Assembly: GCA_964035545.1 (NCBI GenBank) | Contig: OZ037771.1 | Span: forward strand, 12,032,980-12,096,979 | DNA from: Bugula neritina | Lineage: Eukaryota > Bryozoa > Gymnolaemata > Cheilostomatida > Bugulidae | Length of the DNA: 64,000 nt | Direction: 5' to 3' | Shown here: piece by piece, positions 1 through 12,559 of the stretch | How the letters are laid out: every line of letters begins with the position of its first letter | Numbering within the stretch: position 1 is the stretch's first letter | Program-made: the position numbers and the translations under genes | Notes under the pieces: generated by a model | What the model was told of the DNA's origin: nothing | The model's input: only the letters and a program-made list of their open reading frames with translations | Databases searched by the model: none

Positions 1-1080
1 CAACATTCCTTCAATGTTTTCAGTAAATACTGTAAAAGAGTTAAAGTGACTCTGACTAACTGCTTTCCGAAGAATTTCTTGGACTTTGATAGTTGCACCT
101 TTACCAACAACTAAAAGCTCTTTGCAGTCATCGGGTGATTGGTAAACAAGAGGATATCCAACTCCATAGTCATAGCAAATTCTACAATAAATACAAAATA
201 TAATTGACATGTTAAAGCAAAGGTTTTCAGACTTACTACATTATCTATAAATTGACTGCAAACTGGTTGGATGATGTGAAAAACCTTTGCTGGTCAACTT
301 TCAACTATAACCTGAGACCGCATTAAGAAGCTAAGGAAACCCCAAGCCATCTGCTCATTAGCTAGTTTTAAATGCCCACAAGAGCTTAGATATGAATGAT
401 ACAATTGTGGGTAAAAAGTTGACATGCATCAATAATTTACTCAGTTATTAGATCCATCAACTTGTCTGGGATGATCCAGTCATAAGGTGAATAATCAGAA
501 GTCATTGCCTCTAAGGAGTAGGTCTGCCCATTGATGTCCAGCTGAAAGATGGGATAATTATCAGGCTTGTCTGAACTAGAGCTCACTATATCATCATAAT
601 CTGGGGGTGATGCTGGTTTCTCTACAATTAGTTTAAAATTTCATTGAATATAATTTTTTGACATTAAAAGGCTAACTTTCAGATATAGTTTGTCTCAAAC
701 ATTCCGATATGCTGATAATGTGTTATAAAATTGAAAACTTGTTTGAGAAATAAATTAAACTCAAAAATGATATTTCATTTCAAAATAGTAAGTAAGTTGT
801 AAAAAAGGTATCTGCCATAGTTTGTAATTGCTGCATTTATCCATACCTTTATTCTTATTATCGTATGCAGTAGGATGATCCAAAAAATTTCTTTGCTCAA
901 TGTTACTCCTAAAATTACAGATACAAAAAAGTTTGAATAAATTGACACAACGGCTTTAGTATTTTAAGGACTAATTTCTGTAATGAAATAGCAGTTCACG
1001 GTCTAAGGGAAATAATTATTGCAATGGTTTTGGCCATCCAATTATTTAATAAATTGGTCCAATGAATAAAAAAATTGTTG

Positions 1081-1157
<77 letters not shown>

Positions 1158-4100
1158 TATATATATAGATATATATATATATAATTTACATATATACATA
1201 ATATACAGATTCTCTTACTCTTGTGAGATTAACATTTCATCTTGTGAAAGGTTACGGGACTTTGCTGAGACTTCTCCTGGTCCAGCTGACATTGATTGCT
1301 GTTCTCGCATTGAAAGATATGGATATTTTAATTCTTCGAGTTCATCACCCGGTGCACCTGCATTGCATATCATGCATTAAATCCCCAACTGCATAAAAAC
1401 ATGTGCATGTATGATGTAGTTATAATTGTGTACAAGGAAATGCTAGATCAATGGTTCTGTGCAACATAAATGTGCATGCTGTTTTGATTTAGAATATTTC
1501 AACTGCATCACCTAATTCAGCAGCCCCCAACTGGAGCCGATCGAGGATGTACCCGTGGCTGTAGAGGATGTCATAGGTGGCCCAATGCTACCTACAGACA
1601 AGTATCATTTGCGGGCTCCCACCTTCTGTGTGGAAGAAGATGTGGAGCAATTTATCGCTGAGTTCAGCTCAGTGGCGGCCATCTGCAGATGGCCTGCCAG
1701 AGTAACTCTGATACAGCTACGGTTGTGCTAGACAGGAACAGCCAAGTCATATGGTATTGGCCTACATGTCAACAGCATCTTCGAAGTGTTGAGAGTTTGG
1801 TTTGAACGACCATAGCTGAACCGCTTGCACAAATTGCTTTTGATGACTTGCCAGTAGAAGGCTCGAGGAGTCTTGCATTAAAGGCGTTTCTCCAGTCAGC
1901 TTGAGGCGACACCTGCAGGTAGCCAAAGTTGACTCGATGAAGAAAGCCCTCCAATTTGGGAATGCATATTTCTAAGCCTGTAGCACGTGTTGGTTTGGGG
2001 TAAATGCGCAGCAGGTAGAGGCCAAAGTTGGGCTGCCTCCGTCCAAGGCTGCTGTAATCATTCACCTGACTACAGCCACAGCAGCACTAAAAGCTACGGA
2101 GGACACGGGTGAACAACGACGGCCAACAGTAAAGTCTGCCAACTGTGGACTTTGGTTAACACCTCCGAGACTGAGGTGGGGGCCCAAGCCCAGTAAGGTG
2201 GAAAGCCCATTTTGCTTGAGTGGCAAGCCCCAGGAGAGTTAGCAGACCGCAAGGTTTGCCGAAGCCTCCAGCTTAGCTACTTGAGAAAATGCTTTGAGAA
2301 ATTGTCTATGAAGAGTAGGAACAGAAGCTATATTTCTGACGGCTCCCCACAAGACCTCGGCAACCCCTTCACAATCGAAAAGCGCAGGTGCATCCCAAAC
2401 TCCATGCACATGAGGTGTCCCCTCTAGGGACAAGCCGCTCCAGGAGTGCCTAGCCATTTGAAAGCAGTTTTGTGCCAGGCAAGCTTGCCGGCAAAGTTGC
2501 AACATTCCTGTTAGACAGGGGTCTCTTTGACATGTCAAGTGCACGATACAGGGCTAACTTGGAGCCATACAAAAGAAAACAGAGCACGTTGGCGGACAAG
2601 TCGTGCATTGCATTCTATGGTGTGATTGACCTGACATGATGAGTCGGTGATTAGATGATCAGGGAAACCTTCATCGTTACTTTGCTGAAGGAGGATACCA
2701 TCTGAGAGATGTCTTTCTTAAAGAGAAACAAGTGCCACATCGACCTTAACAAGTCAACAGAATGATGGACAGGCGTGAGCTTGCTTGTGTTGATAAGTTT
2801 GACAGGCTCTTGGTTGGGAGAGTGCAAGTGGTGTGACACTGTATTATTCTTGGGCGCTCCAGGGCTACAGTTCGCTGCAGAGTGAACTTTATGAAAATCA
2901 CTAAGTAAGGAGTGGTGAAAGGAGCACTTGGTGGCGTTTGGCTCGCGAGCAGTCTGAATCAACTGGACGAGCTTAAGTGAGTTCCTGGTACAGGGTGTTA
3001 GACCTTTCACGGAGCTGATTGAGTTTCCGGCTGGTTTGTTAGTAGGAAAGTTTCACTATGTGCAGGAGGAAGATGTCAGGCCTGCCCTGGAGACGGCAAA
3101 GGAAGCCTGTGGAGTACCCCCTACAAACAGTAGTTGACAGGTTCCTGGACACTTGGTAGACCTGTACAACAATACTTGTGGTGACTGTGAGAGTAACAGG
3201 GAGCGCCAGATAGTCACGCAATTACTCTCTGAGTACTATGATGTGTTAAGTCATGGTGACCATGACATGGGTTTGACCATGGCTGTCTGTTATGAGATAC
3301 ACCTGGCAGCGGAGACAGGGCCAATTCTGCAGCCGACTCGCTGGTTAGGTCCTGAGAAGGAATAGAAAGTGAGCCATCATCTTCTGAGCTGGGACCTGAT
3401 TGAGACAGCCCATAGTGCATGGAGGTTTTCAGCTGTCCTCGTTCAAAAAAAGGATGAGAGCCCGATGTTTTGCGTAGACCATTGCAAGCTGAACAGCGTG
3501 ACTATCCAGGATGTTTACCCTCTTTTGAGGATGCATCAGTCGCTGAATGCCTTAGCTGGTAGCAAGTTTTTAAGTATGTTAGACTTGCTGAGAGGGTACT
3601 GGCAAGTGCCTCTGAGTCCTGATGCACAGGACAAGGCTGCGTTTATAACTCGGAATGATGGTGGGCTCTGAAAGTGGAAGATGCTGCCGTTTGTACTTTC
3701 ATCTGCTCCGGCGACTCATGAAGCAGGTTTTCAGTAGGTTATACTGGAAAACCCTGCTCATCTACCTTGATGATTTCATTTTCATCTCCCCAACTTCGAC
3801 ACCCATATCAGTCGGCTCAGGGCTGTGTTCGATAAAATCTGAGCCACCACTCTAAAGCTCAAACCCTCTAAAAGTGCGTTGCTGCAGCCAGAGGTCAAGT
3901 ACCTAGGCCATGTAATTGGCCAGAATGGGTAGCTATTGACCCCGAGAAGGTATGAGCTGTAAGATACTGGTTTGTCCCTCTAAACCTCCACAAATTGCGG
4001 ATATTCATTGGGTTGGTAGGGTATTATAGACAGTGTATCCCTGACTTCGCAGGAATTTCACAGCTACTGAATTGGTTGACAGCAAATGGGGTTTGTTAGC

Positions 4101-7100
4101 AGTGGATATATTTGAGAATCTTAAAAATTTGTTTGATGAAGACACCTAACTTGGCACACCCCGATCTGACAAAGGAGTCCATCCTCGATACCGATGCCAT
4201 CAACTACAATGTGGGAGCTGTGCTGTCTCAGGTCCAGGATGATCGCAAGGTGATAGTGGCTTACTACAGTAAAGCAATGTCGGCCCTTAAAAAGAACTAC
4301 TGTACCACCAAGAAGGAACTCCGGGCGGTAGTGAAGGCTTTTAAGCACTTTAAGTCATATCTATTAGGGCTCTCGTTATGACTGCCAATAGATCAAGCAT
4401 CTGTGATATGGCTGTGCAGACGAGCTGAGCCCTCTAGTTAAGTTGCGCGGTGGCTTGAGTTCCTGGCCAAGTTTTCACACCGGATCGAGCACCGATCTGT
4501 AAAGAAACATGGTAATGCCAATGGATTGAGTCAGCGACCTGGGGAAAAGTGTTAGCAATGCTAGAAGATTGAGCAGGGGAAGTGGTTAGGTGTGCAGAGT
4601 TTAAGTACTTTTGTGATTGTTGGGACTTCCTTAAGTTCAATAGTGATGGGCTGCTGACAATAACGTTAGCAGCTGGTACACATCATTAGGAATGTGAAAG
4701 GGTAGTCTGTCCGTCTGCCCTGCGCCAGAAGCTCATCTGAGACACCCGTAAGCAAGCTCTTGCTGAAGCTGGGTGAATGACCAAGTGCCTACAGCTCTGG
4801 TGGCATTGGCCCAGGTTGACCCAGGACGTCTGACTTTGAGTGCGAAAGTGTGAGATATGCCAAGCTGGTAAACATGGCCTCTCCACTTGACCACGATGAG
4901 GCAACGCCTTCACGCTGGTCGGTTGTGGCAAATAGTTGTCGTAGATCTGGTGGGCTTCATGCCTACGTCTGAGAGGAGTAACTGGATACTGGTGTTGACT
5001 GACCATTTTACCCGGTGGGCTGATGCCCTGACTATTTCTGATGTGTTAACCTCCACGGTGGCCAGGACCTTGGATCAGAACGTGTTTTGTTATTACGGCT
5101 TGCTGAAGCAGATGTACACTGACAGGGTGCCCAGTTTCAATCGCAACTGATGGGCAACCTCTGTAAGGCATGGAAAGTCAACCAGAGCTAAGCTACTCTA
5201 TTTCATTCGTAAGGGGATAGGGTTGTTGCTAGACAACTCTTTGAGAAGTCTGCTACTAGATAGAAGTCAGGAAAAGTAGGACTTGTGTTGCCGAAAATTA
5301 TGTGAGCATACCGTAGTACCCCTGACTCTAGCACACTAGAGATCTCGAACTTTCTCATGCTCGGTAGAGAAACGAGAGTTCTTGACCACTTGACTTACCA
5401 TGTTCCTGCTGAAAAGAGCAATGTTCAGGAGTACGTGGAAGAGCTCATTACGGGCATGATGACGGCTCACAAGATTCTACGTGAGCAGCTATAGCGGTTG
5501 AGGAGTGACGACTCTGCTGAGCAGATTCCTCCACTCTTGGAACCCACGATCCGTCCCAACATGAGGGGAAGGCCGAGGTCCAATCAAGTTGGAGGTTATT
5601 GTGCAGCGGCTGGAAGAAGAGGCTGAAGAGCCGCTTGATCGGGCCCAGCCACCCCTACCACCAGTGGAGCTGGCTAGCACACCTGCAGTCCCAAGTGAGA
5701 TGAAACTTCCTCTGAATAATGAGGATGATAACATTGCGGAGAACCCACCTGTACAGATGGACCCCACGCACTGGAGGCACCGCTCGTAGTGGTGACTTCG
5801 CCAGGTGCAGCAAGTCCCTCAGTAACGTTGAAACGTAGTCAATGCACTAAGAGTCCCCCATCTTGTTTAAAATATTTATTTTGCGACTTAGTATACTGGC
5901 ATACTATATTATCAGTAAAAAGTAGTTGCAAAAGAAATTTGGGACCGATAATTGAGAGTTGCGTTCTCTAATTGAAACATTGATTTACTTCAACTGGGGA
6001 GTCACCGTAGGAAGAGCCAACTCACCGGTCGAGTGAACACTATATCATCTCTCTCATCATGTGGAGCGTTCTTTTTAATTGTGACTGTTGGAGGGAAAGC
6101 ACGCACTTGTGGCAGCTGGCAACCTCAGAGCCCTAAGTTGACAGTATGGCTGGGCCAGCAACTGTCGAAAGGGGTAAATCTATTAGTGAATTTTTTTTAT
6201 TTTACTTAGAATTTAGCCTAGTAGCCAATTGCAGTCTTGCTCTGTCATAATGATAGATTTGGAACTCCTGATGTCAGGTGATGTTTCTGACAGCTTTGAA
6301 GTTGAGTAATGGCCAGGATAGTTTACTAAAACCAGGAGGTTGATCGATTATTCAACTTGGCCGATGTGTAGTACTGACTAGGTGGTGTTCCCTACAACGG
6401 AGTGTGTGATTTTATGACTGGTACAAGTTTTGAATCTATGTACTCTGTTGCAGGTGAAACTGGTCTCAGTTCTTCGATGATGCGGGAATTGGTAGATCTA
6501 CCTCCCACACCATAGGAAGAGATCTCTGATTATTGGTTTGAGCTCTTGTCCAAACTGCATTTCTCCACACCGTCAGCCGAGCAGCCACCACTTGTCGTTA
6601 ATGCCATGCATACTGTAATATTTTTGGGTGGTGTGAAACGGATTAAGCAGTGTGCTTGTAGAGCAACAAAAAGAGTTGTATAAGCTTGAAATGATAATGT
6701 CTTTATTGTTCGTCTAGTTGTGTCCTGGGCGAGCTCTGGTGGAAGACTGACTAACAACCGTGAGCTCACCTCCTTATATAGTAGCAAAAAATCTAATAAA
6801 TAGTGATATAACAATATTATATGTTTTAAACTTTGTACCAAATCAGATATATTATAAAGATCCGTAAGGCAAGCATACGCTACGCAACCCTGAGGCCATG
6901 CATCATTACGCTAGCTTAGCTAAATTGACACCCACAGTGATACGCTTTGCTACCCTTTCATTGATTGGCTACCGATCACCTGATCATATGCCATAAACTA
7001 GATCAGCTGCACGTATGTAAAAGACAATCTTGCGTCAGCCCCACGTTGTCTAGCAGTGGAGCCGGCTTAGCTCAGTAGTTATGTTTTATTATTCTAGTTT

Positions 7101-8597
7101 AGTCATATAACATCTTGTATCTTGTATAGCTTTTCTTACTCTTGTATTATTCGGCATGCAATAAACATTATATAATTGTTGCACTCCGATTGTTATTCTG
7201 GATGATTATCACCAGCGCTGGCATTGTAAATACGTATGCTAGTTTCAATAACCCACACATTGTAATTCACAACAATATTTCTACAATGCAAAAGTTAATC
7301 GACAGCAAATCCGGTCTTTGTAGTTTTGAAGAATTAACAGCTATAACAGCTGCTTTAAAAATGTTATTTTACATAAATTAAACTGCATGCAGGCCACAAA
7401 ATCAATTATTTTTATAAAATTTATAGGCAGAAGGAACCTCTCAAATTTTTAGTGAATGAAGTTTTTCGAAAAACTGTATAATAAATTATCAATTTTAAGA
7501 GTTATATTTTTGGTTTTCAAACTGTTGACTGCAGCCTCTGACAAGCTATAACTATAGTGCTGCTAAAAATTATTTTGCAACACTTGATCGAAACTAGAAT
7601 ATATACAAGAATCAACAACATAACATTTGTAAGCTTGACAGGTGAGCTGAGTATGTGACATGTAAGCTGGGTATGTCACAGGTGAGCTCATATAATAAAA
7701 GATAGTAGAGAATCTGTCAGCCGTAAAAATAATTTTTCTAAAAACGTGATTATAATATGGCTGCTTTTTTGTGTTTCAAGAATAATAGAAGCAGTTTTAC
7801 TTACGTCTACCTACTGCAGCCTGAAAATGTCTGTGATGATCAGTTTGTGGTTGGTGACTCTCTTCACCATGCTCTTCACCTTGACCTTCTCCTGGGAGAT
7901 CATCATGAGAATGTTCTTCACTGCTCGTAGCACCATCTTCTCCTTGACTTCTACTTGAGAGATCATCATGAGAATGCTCATCACTGCTAGTAGCACCACC
8001 ATCTTCATCTGTTGGTGTTTCAGTTTCCTCCTTAGTCTACGCAGTAATAGAAGGAAGGAAAGGAGAGAAAGAGAGAGATTGCTTAGTGCTTAAACATTTC
8101 AAGATTTTAGCTTTGCTTGTTTAGATCAGTCCTAGTAGCTTGTATAGCCAGAGAAAAGACTGAATCAAAATTAAATAATGGTAATAGAATGAGATATAAC
8201 TTTGCGTCACTGCAATATTGTTGTGACAGATCAAAGTTTGGTTTTCTACCAAAAAAACCGCAACATCACTCAATTCTATTTCCTATACAGTTGTTATTGG
8301 GGGCCAGAGCTTCCTTTTTGGCCTCCATATTATTAAAACATTCAGACTGTGAAATTAAAATCAAGACCTACAAAACAAAGTATATTATAGATCGACCGCA
8401 AGGTATGTTCACCATTTTGTTATAAGGACACCTACTATTTCAGCAGGAGCTCTAAAATCTGTCTGCTTTCTCATTTCAGCCGTAGTTTTGCTCCTGCCTT
8501 TTCTGTAACTAAAGCACACCCATCCTGATATGAAAATGACTGAAATAAAAATAATCATAAGTGCTAATAGCACTGATGGATCTACTATCAGCTCCAT
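1..8597 (-). CDS. Unrecognised single-pass membrane protein, six coding exons, 3' end beyond the window
   Basis: Coding exons in transcript order: 8436-8597, 7811-8036, 1219-1357, 847-908, 441-621, 1-181 (continues off the window). Junction phases are 0, 1, 2, 1, 2 and all agree, with GT-AG at every intron. This gives about 317 residues so far. I take the start at 8597 (MELIVDPS) because the upstream frame has no earlier ATG before the exon edge at 8660 and the ATG context is good (A at -3, G at +4). Residues about 7-28 form one hydrophobic segment followed by YRKGRSK, so it is probably a type III or signal-anchor protein with a long cytoplasmic tail. The second exon is acidic and contains a duplicated unit with the core ATSS(D/E)EHSHDDL. 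The later part has PPDYDD and a better-ordered C-terminal stretch (YDWIIPDKLMDLI, DDCKELLVVGKGATIKVQEI). I recognise no family. The 6.5-kb intron 1358-7810 carries a dead gypsy element. The exon chain is secure; the function is unknown. Confidence 0.72.
1081..1183. repeat. (TA)n microsatellite
   Basis: About 100 bp of almost pure TA dinucleotide with a few GATA interruptions at its right end. It lies in the intron between the third and fourth exons of the minus-strand gene (909-1218). Open frames of alternating Tyr-Ile here are artefacts. Confidence 0.97.
3420..3840 (+). pseudogene. Reverse transcriptase remnant of the gypsy element
   Basis: Two overlapping frames, 3369-3671 and 3655-3855, together cover the palm region. 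The first holds LVQKKDES, DHCKLNSVTIQD and the first catalytic Asp motif (SMLDLLRGYWQVPL). The second holds the YLDD box with both catalytic Asp residues. A stop and frame change near 3670 separate them. Confidence 0.8.
4112..4381 (+). pseudogene. RNase H remnant of the gypsy element
   Basis: The frame shows LDTDA, GAVLSQ, VAYYSKAMSALKKNY and KKELRAVVKAFKHFKSYL, the standard order of Ty3/gypsy RNase H. Continuation after 4381 is interrupted by stops. Confidence 0.8.
4887..5150 (+). pseudogene. Integrase core remnant of the gypsy element
   Basis: The frame reads WQIVVVDLVGFMPTS, NWILVLTDHFTRWADAL and later NVFCYYGLLKQMYTDR. These match the DDE integrase core, with the first Asp in VVVDLVG and the second in YTDR. 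The usual WxxMD start is changed. The zinc-binding region upstream (about 4730-4870) is damaged. Confidence 0.75.
6614..6866 (-). mobile_element. LTR-like fragment, minus polarity
   Basis: Read on the minus strand it has a TATA-like CTATATAAGG, then GAGCTC-rich sequence, then an AATAAAG polyadenylation-type signal and ends AATATTACA. This is the layout of an LTR U3-R-U5. GCATAC occurs on both sides, as an imperfect candidate target duplication. Its relation to the gypsy coding remnant upstream is unclear. Confidence 0.35.
7020..7225 (+). mobile_element. Possible LTR 3' part, plus polarity
   Basis: The stretch has GCAATAAACATT followed by a short U5-like tail ending CTGGCATTGTAA. It resembles the R-U5 end of a gypsy LTR and lies downstream of the gypsy remnant in the same orientation. 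No matching 5' copy was found by eye. Confidence 0.25.
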
Positions 8598-8660
8598 TTC
8601 TTTTTTCAATTTGTATAGGAGATGATGTTGTTGATAAGCCCAGCTGCTGCTGACACTTGT
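8598..8660 (-). other. 5' untranslated part of the first coding exon of the membrane-protein gene
   Basis: The exon containing the start codon begins at 8660, just after a good acceptor (rc TTTTACAG). The frame stays open from 8660 to the ATG at 8597 but has no Met. A plausible upstream leader exon ends at 9486 with a GTAAGAG donor (minus). If joined, its short ATG frame stops inside this exon, so it would be a uORF. This part is inference. Confidence 0.35.
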
Positions 8661-8794
8661 CTGTAAAATAAAATGACAAAACTGATGGTACTACAACAAA
8701 GTAAACAAGGATGTTCTATATTTTGCACAGAAACTATACCATGAAATAAATAAAGGCTACACTTATAGTAGTCACTCAGTCTAGTTTCAACTAA

Positions 8795-8970
8795 TTGTCA
8801 TATGGCGTCAGGAGGTGTCATATAACATCAAGTGGTGTCATATGGTGCCGTACGGTGTCAGGTGGTGTCATATATACGGTGTCAGATGGCGTTATATGTT
8901 TGGTGTTAGATAGTGTCGGGTGATGACATGATGTCAGGTGGTGTCAGGTGGTATCAGGTGGCACAGCCAT
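8795..8970. repeat. Degenerate GGTGTCA-rich tandem repeat
   Basis: Irregular repetition of GGTGTCATAT and GGTGTCAGGTGGT units across about 175 bp in the gap between the membrane-protein gene and FARP. Confidence 0.85.
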
Positions 8971-9937
8971 CCCACACAATCCTCAGTTAAATGGTGGTGG
9001 AGTTGAGTACCATTTGTGTCATTTCTGTACATTTCATCAATATAAATGTTAAAAAAAACCTGCTTTTGCGTTTTACTGAGAGTAGCCAGATACTAGATGG
9101 TCATTTGCAGGTTTTACCAGGGTATCAATTTGTCAGGTTTTTATGTATGATAAATTTGAAAATCTCACACTTACTCTATCCAAGATGTTTATTAAGGACC
9201 ACTGGATCTTTTACTAAGTAGATAGAAACTCACTCCACATTTCTAACTTTAGCTAAATAACTATTATGTTATTTTCTTATTGATTTTGCGTTTGCTATTT
9301 GCCCAACTTGATTTTCACTACAGAAAATTGCAGAACATTGAAACAAAAAACAAAAGTTACTAAAACTAAGGTATATGATTCACTCTCACTAAAGATATGC
9401 TGCTAAAATGTAGTTGAAGATTAAAGAAAAGCTGCAAATTACCAGGTGGTTATCAAAGTAGAAAAAATTGACAGTTATCTCTTACCTTGACTTGAATCTA
9501 GCAGTAGAAACACAACCGAGGCAGGCTAAACAATTCACTTTGATAACTGCTGCGCAATAACAGTTCATGTCTCAAACTTTCCAGTTGCTCATTGTTATTT
9601 GCATAATACATCCATGAGTTCTTAGGTTGTCAAAAGCTTGATCAAAAGGCAATTGTTATAAGCTGGGACACAATAGCAAAAACAAACAGTTAATAATGTA
9701 AAGCATTGAGCTAAAAACATTGCAGCAATTGTGGGACTTCAGTGTCAGAATTCAGTGTCAGCTTTTCCGATAAATAATTTTATAAACCTACAATACAATG
9801 CTTGTACTTGTTTTTATGTCTGTGTGTTTTCCCAAACTAAATTTTCCGTTTGGTAGGATTTGTGCAAGTAGCTCTCTCAGCCCAGCGAATAAATTTAGCA
9901 AAACTTTGCAGTCTTTACACTAGTTTTGCTATAATAG

Positions 9938-10396
9938 TGTTGTAGCTTTGTGCACTACTAGATTGTGGGTATTGTTGTGTGTTACTGACTACTGCATTAC
10001 ACTGTGAGGTTATATGAGGAACCGAACAAGTTGATCAAGGAACGAGAGAATTGTATTTAAGCAAACGGTATAAGAGTAAAAGTAAAATACATGAGTCGAG
10101 AAAATATACAAGAGTGAATATATATAGTTATTCTACTAGCTACTAGCGCTGTCCAAGACTGGCTGTGGGCGCCGGAAGAAGTTGTTTTTTATACAAGTGC
10201 TCGACTCTGATTGGTCGACATATATCTCCGTATTCTTGTCCGTATCAACTAACGGTGTTGCCGCATGTAGAGACGGCATGACTAGGAGCGGAGATGGCAT
10301 GACTTGGAGTTGCCTTTCTGACCATAAACTATTGAGTTATGTATACCAGGGGACACTGGGGGGGGGGGGGGTGGTATACTTCCGGTGGCCATTACA
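9938..10396 (-). mobile_element. Solo LTR A (459 bp) with 4-bp target duplication ATAG
   Basis: The element is bounded by TG at 9938 and CA at 10396, flanked by ATAG at 9934-9937 and 10397-10400. On the minus strand it begins TGTAATGGCC and carries CCAATCAGAG followed by TTGTATAAAA, a promoter-like CAAT plus TATA pair, so transcription polarity is minus. It is homologous to solo LTR B at 46572-47036: shared TTTGTGCACTACTA near one end, CCGGAAG, CTCTGATTGG and GCCATTACA at the other. No internal coding region lies next to it. Confidence 0.75.
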
Positions 10397-11729
10397 ATAG
10401 TACTAAACTGAATCTATTTTATAACTCATGTAATAGTTCAATCATTTAGTATGCTATAGTCAATAATTGAACTATTTTATGATTGATACTGCTCAAGGAA
10501 CGCTTTAAGTTTGTGCGAAAATCTCAATTTCAGTTCAAATTATAACTGTTGGTGTCTATTATTCATTATTAACTTGAAATACCACAGAGAATGAGTATAC
10601 AGAACGTTGCCAAACAAGGTCCAGATTTGTGGATGAGTGCTACATGGTGTGAAGTACAGAGTAATGGTAAAAGGGATAAGACTGTAAAATATGGTGTATT
10701 GACTAAAGCATTGGCACTAGATCTAAGTTGAATAAAAAAACTCTGGCGCTATTCAGTAACTTGGGATACAAAATTACACATTTCTATTTCCTTAGACTGA
10801 CATTAACACCAATAGCTATGAAAAATGATAGATTATAAATACTAAATATATTGCTAAAATCCTTACAAGCAGGCATAAAATACTTTTCAAAATTATTACA
10901 TTTATATGAAAGCAAAAAAATGTTATTTACAATTACATTTAGAAATTATTTAATCAGTGAAATCAGAGGAGAATAAAAAATTACTTATAAAACCTAATCA
11001 TGAGTCAGAATAACCGGTAAGTTGAAACAGACCAGAGTAAAGCCATGAAACTAAAAGAGTTGCAGCTAAAAATACTGAACTTAAAAGCCAAACAGTGGGC
11101 TTTTCGGGTAGAGCTAACACGGTTGACAAGATGCACAAAAATACACTATAAGACAAATTCCTTCAGCAAACTTAGAATTAGATTTTTTAAAAATATAGTT
11201 GGCGTTCACAAGAAAGAAAAAGCTATCAGCTACCAATATTAGTAGCCGCAAAATCAAAACGCAATAGCAATAAGATAATACAGTGCAAATATGAAGAATA
11301 AATATTAAATTTAGTAGCAAGCACTCTAAAAGTTAAAATATCAGAAAATTTGAGGCCAGTGATAGTTGAACTAATATTCCATGCGATTAAGTCAAAATGC
11401 TATATTATACAGCTAAAAAGTTGCATAAAATATACTGTAAGATATATAAATAGCAATGCATAGCGAGCACTTTGAATACACTGATATAAAATATGATACG
11501 TAAATCAGTCAGTAAAGCAACTAAAAGTGCTAAAAACTGTATAATGAAAGTAATAAAAACAAGGAATAATATTAGATATGACCGTATAAAGAATAGAAGA
11601 TAAATGAGCTAAGAATTTGTACAGAAGTCACATGATTGATATTATAGATGCTTCCGGAAATACAAGTTCATTTGGAGCATTGAAGGTGACTGAGAGCAAC
11701 ATTTAAATAGAATATGTGTTGAGAAGTGC

Positions 11730-12559
11730 TCAGGTCAAGCTGTCCACCCTAGAGAACATTCTAGTTCTTCTAGCACTGTGTGTGGCACTGTTGATCACTT
11801 CCATCCACCTATAATCACATAATATATCATCTAAACTCACAGCATCATGTAGAATATAAACATGTGCACATCCATCACAAACTTTCACAAGCACCTGCAT
11901 GTCACAGACACTCACCTGCCACAAAATCTCACAAGCACCTGCATGCATGTCACCTGCATGCCACAGGCAACCACCTGTCACAAACTCTCAATAGCACCTA
12001 CATGTCACGGACACTAACCTGTCAAAAGTGTATTCACTCTCTGCTCTGAAGAAGTATATATGATTCTTGAACTGCAGCTTGAAGACATAATCTTTGTTGA
12101 TGCCATCAGATGCAGACGGCTTACTTACAGAGTACCCAAGCAATGGCAGGCTGGCCAATGGGTGGTCATCCTACACAAACATGACTCATTGTTAGAACAT
12201 AGCAATACTGAGTCATAATATAGTTTGCATGATTGTAACAACTTTAGGCAATAAAAATGGTGGTTTTAACGGACAAATAGTAGTCTAAATCTATGAACAT
12301 ACTATGAGCAATTCTGGAGAACCACACAACATAGATGAATTAAACTTTGTATAAAGGAATATATCATACAAATACCTGATATGTTTTGTAGAAGAAAAGG
12401 CAGAAATTGGTAAAAACGACCCACAATTTCTGCCATCCGTTACTGTTTTTAAACTTTCTAAGTAGATATCCACTGAGCTGGTGTTTGATTGCATTCTGGA
12501 TATCTTTGATACTAACACTTGTGTTGCGGTGCCAGCATACATGCATGGTGGTGTTTGCC
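11730..12559 (-). other. FARP: PH2 domain and C-terminus of FARP (exons 19-21)
   Basis: Exon 12376-12559 contains [29 protein letters not shown] and [10 protein letters not shown]. Exon 12019-12170 contains [15 protein letters not shown] and [11 protein letters not shown]. Exon 11730-11808 gives [12 protein letters not shown] and ends FSRVDSLT then TGA. This is very close to vertebrate FARP. In exon 20 the codons for SVSK form a perfect internal GTAAGTAAG donor-like sequence. Confidence 0.95.

Larger units (their letters stand above)
1500..5830 (+). mobile_element. Decayed Ty3/gypsy-type LTR retrotransposon coding region
   Basis: Fragments in several frames fall in the order gag - protease - RT - RNase H - integrase, which is the Ty3/gypsy order. 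Gag-like sequence lies at about 1560-1740 (EEDVEQFIAEF). A protease-like LLDRGS lies near 2500, with T changed to R in the usual DTGS. RT is at about 3420-3840, with SMLDLLRGYWQVPL and YLDD in two frames. RNase H is at 4160-4375 (ILDTDAINYNVGAVLSQ). The integrase core is at about 4890-5150 (VLTDHFTRWADAL). The domains are broken by frameshifts and stops, so the copy is dead. It sits in sense opposite to the host gene, inside its 6.5-kb intron. I could not delimit matching LTRs. Confidence 0.85.
8661..11729. other. Intergenic region between two minus-strand genes
   Basis: Holds the GGTGTCA repeat (8795-8970), a possible leader exon of the upstream gene ending at 9486, and solo LTR A (9938-10396) with a G run at 10361-10372. 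The rest (about 10400-11729) is AT-rich and should contain the FARP 3' UTR on its right side. I see no further gene. Confidence 0.6.

Noticed and set aside
9486-9570. Short Cys-rich frame MNCYCAAV... as the signal-peptide exon of the unknown membrane protein
   Set aside because: Its donor phase does not join in frame with the next exon; at best it is leader sequence.
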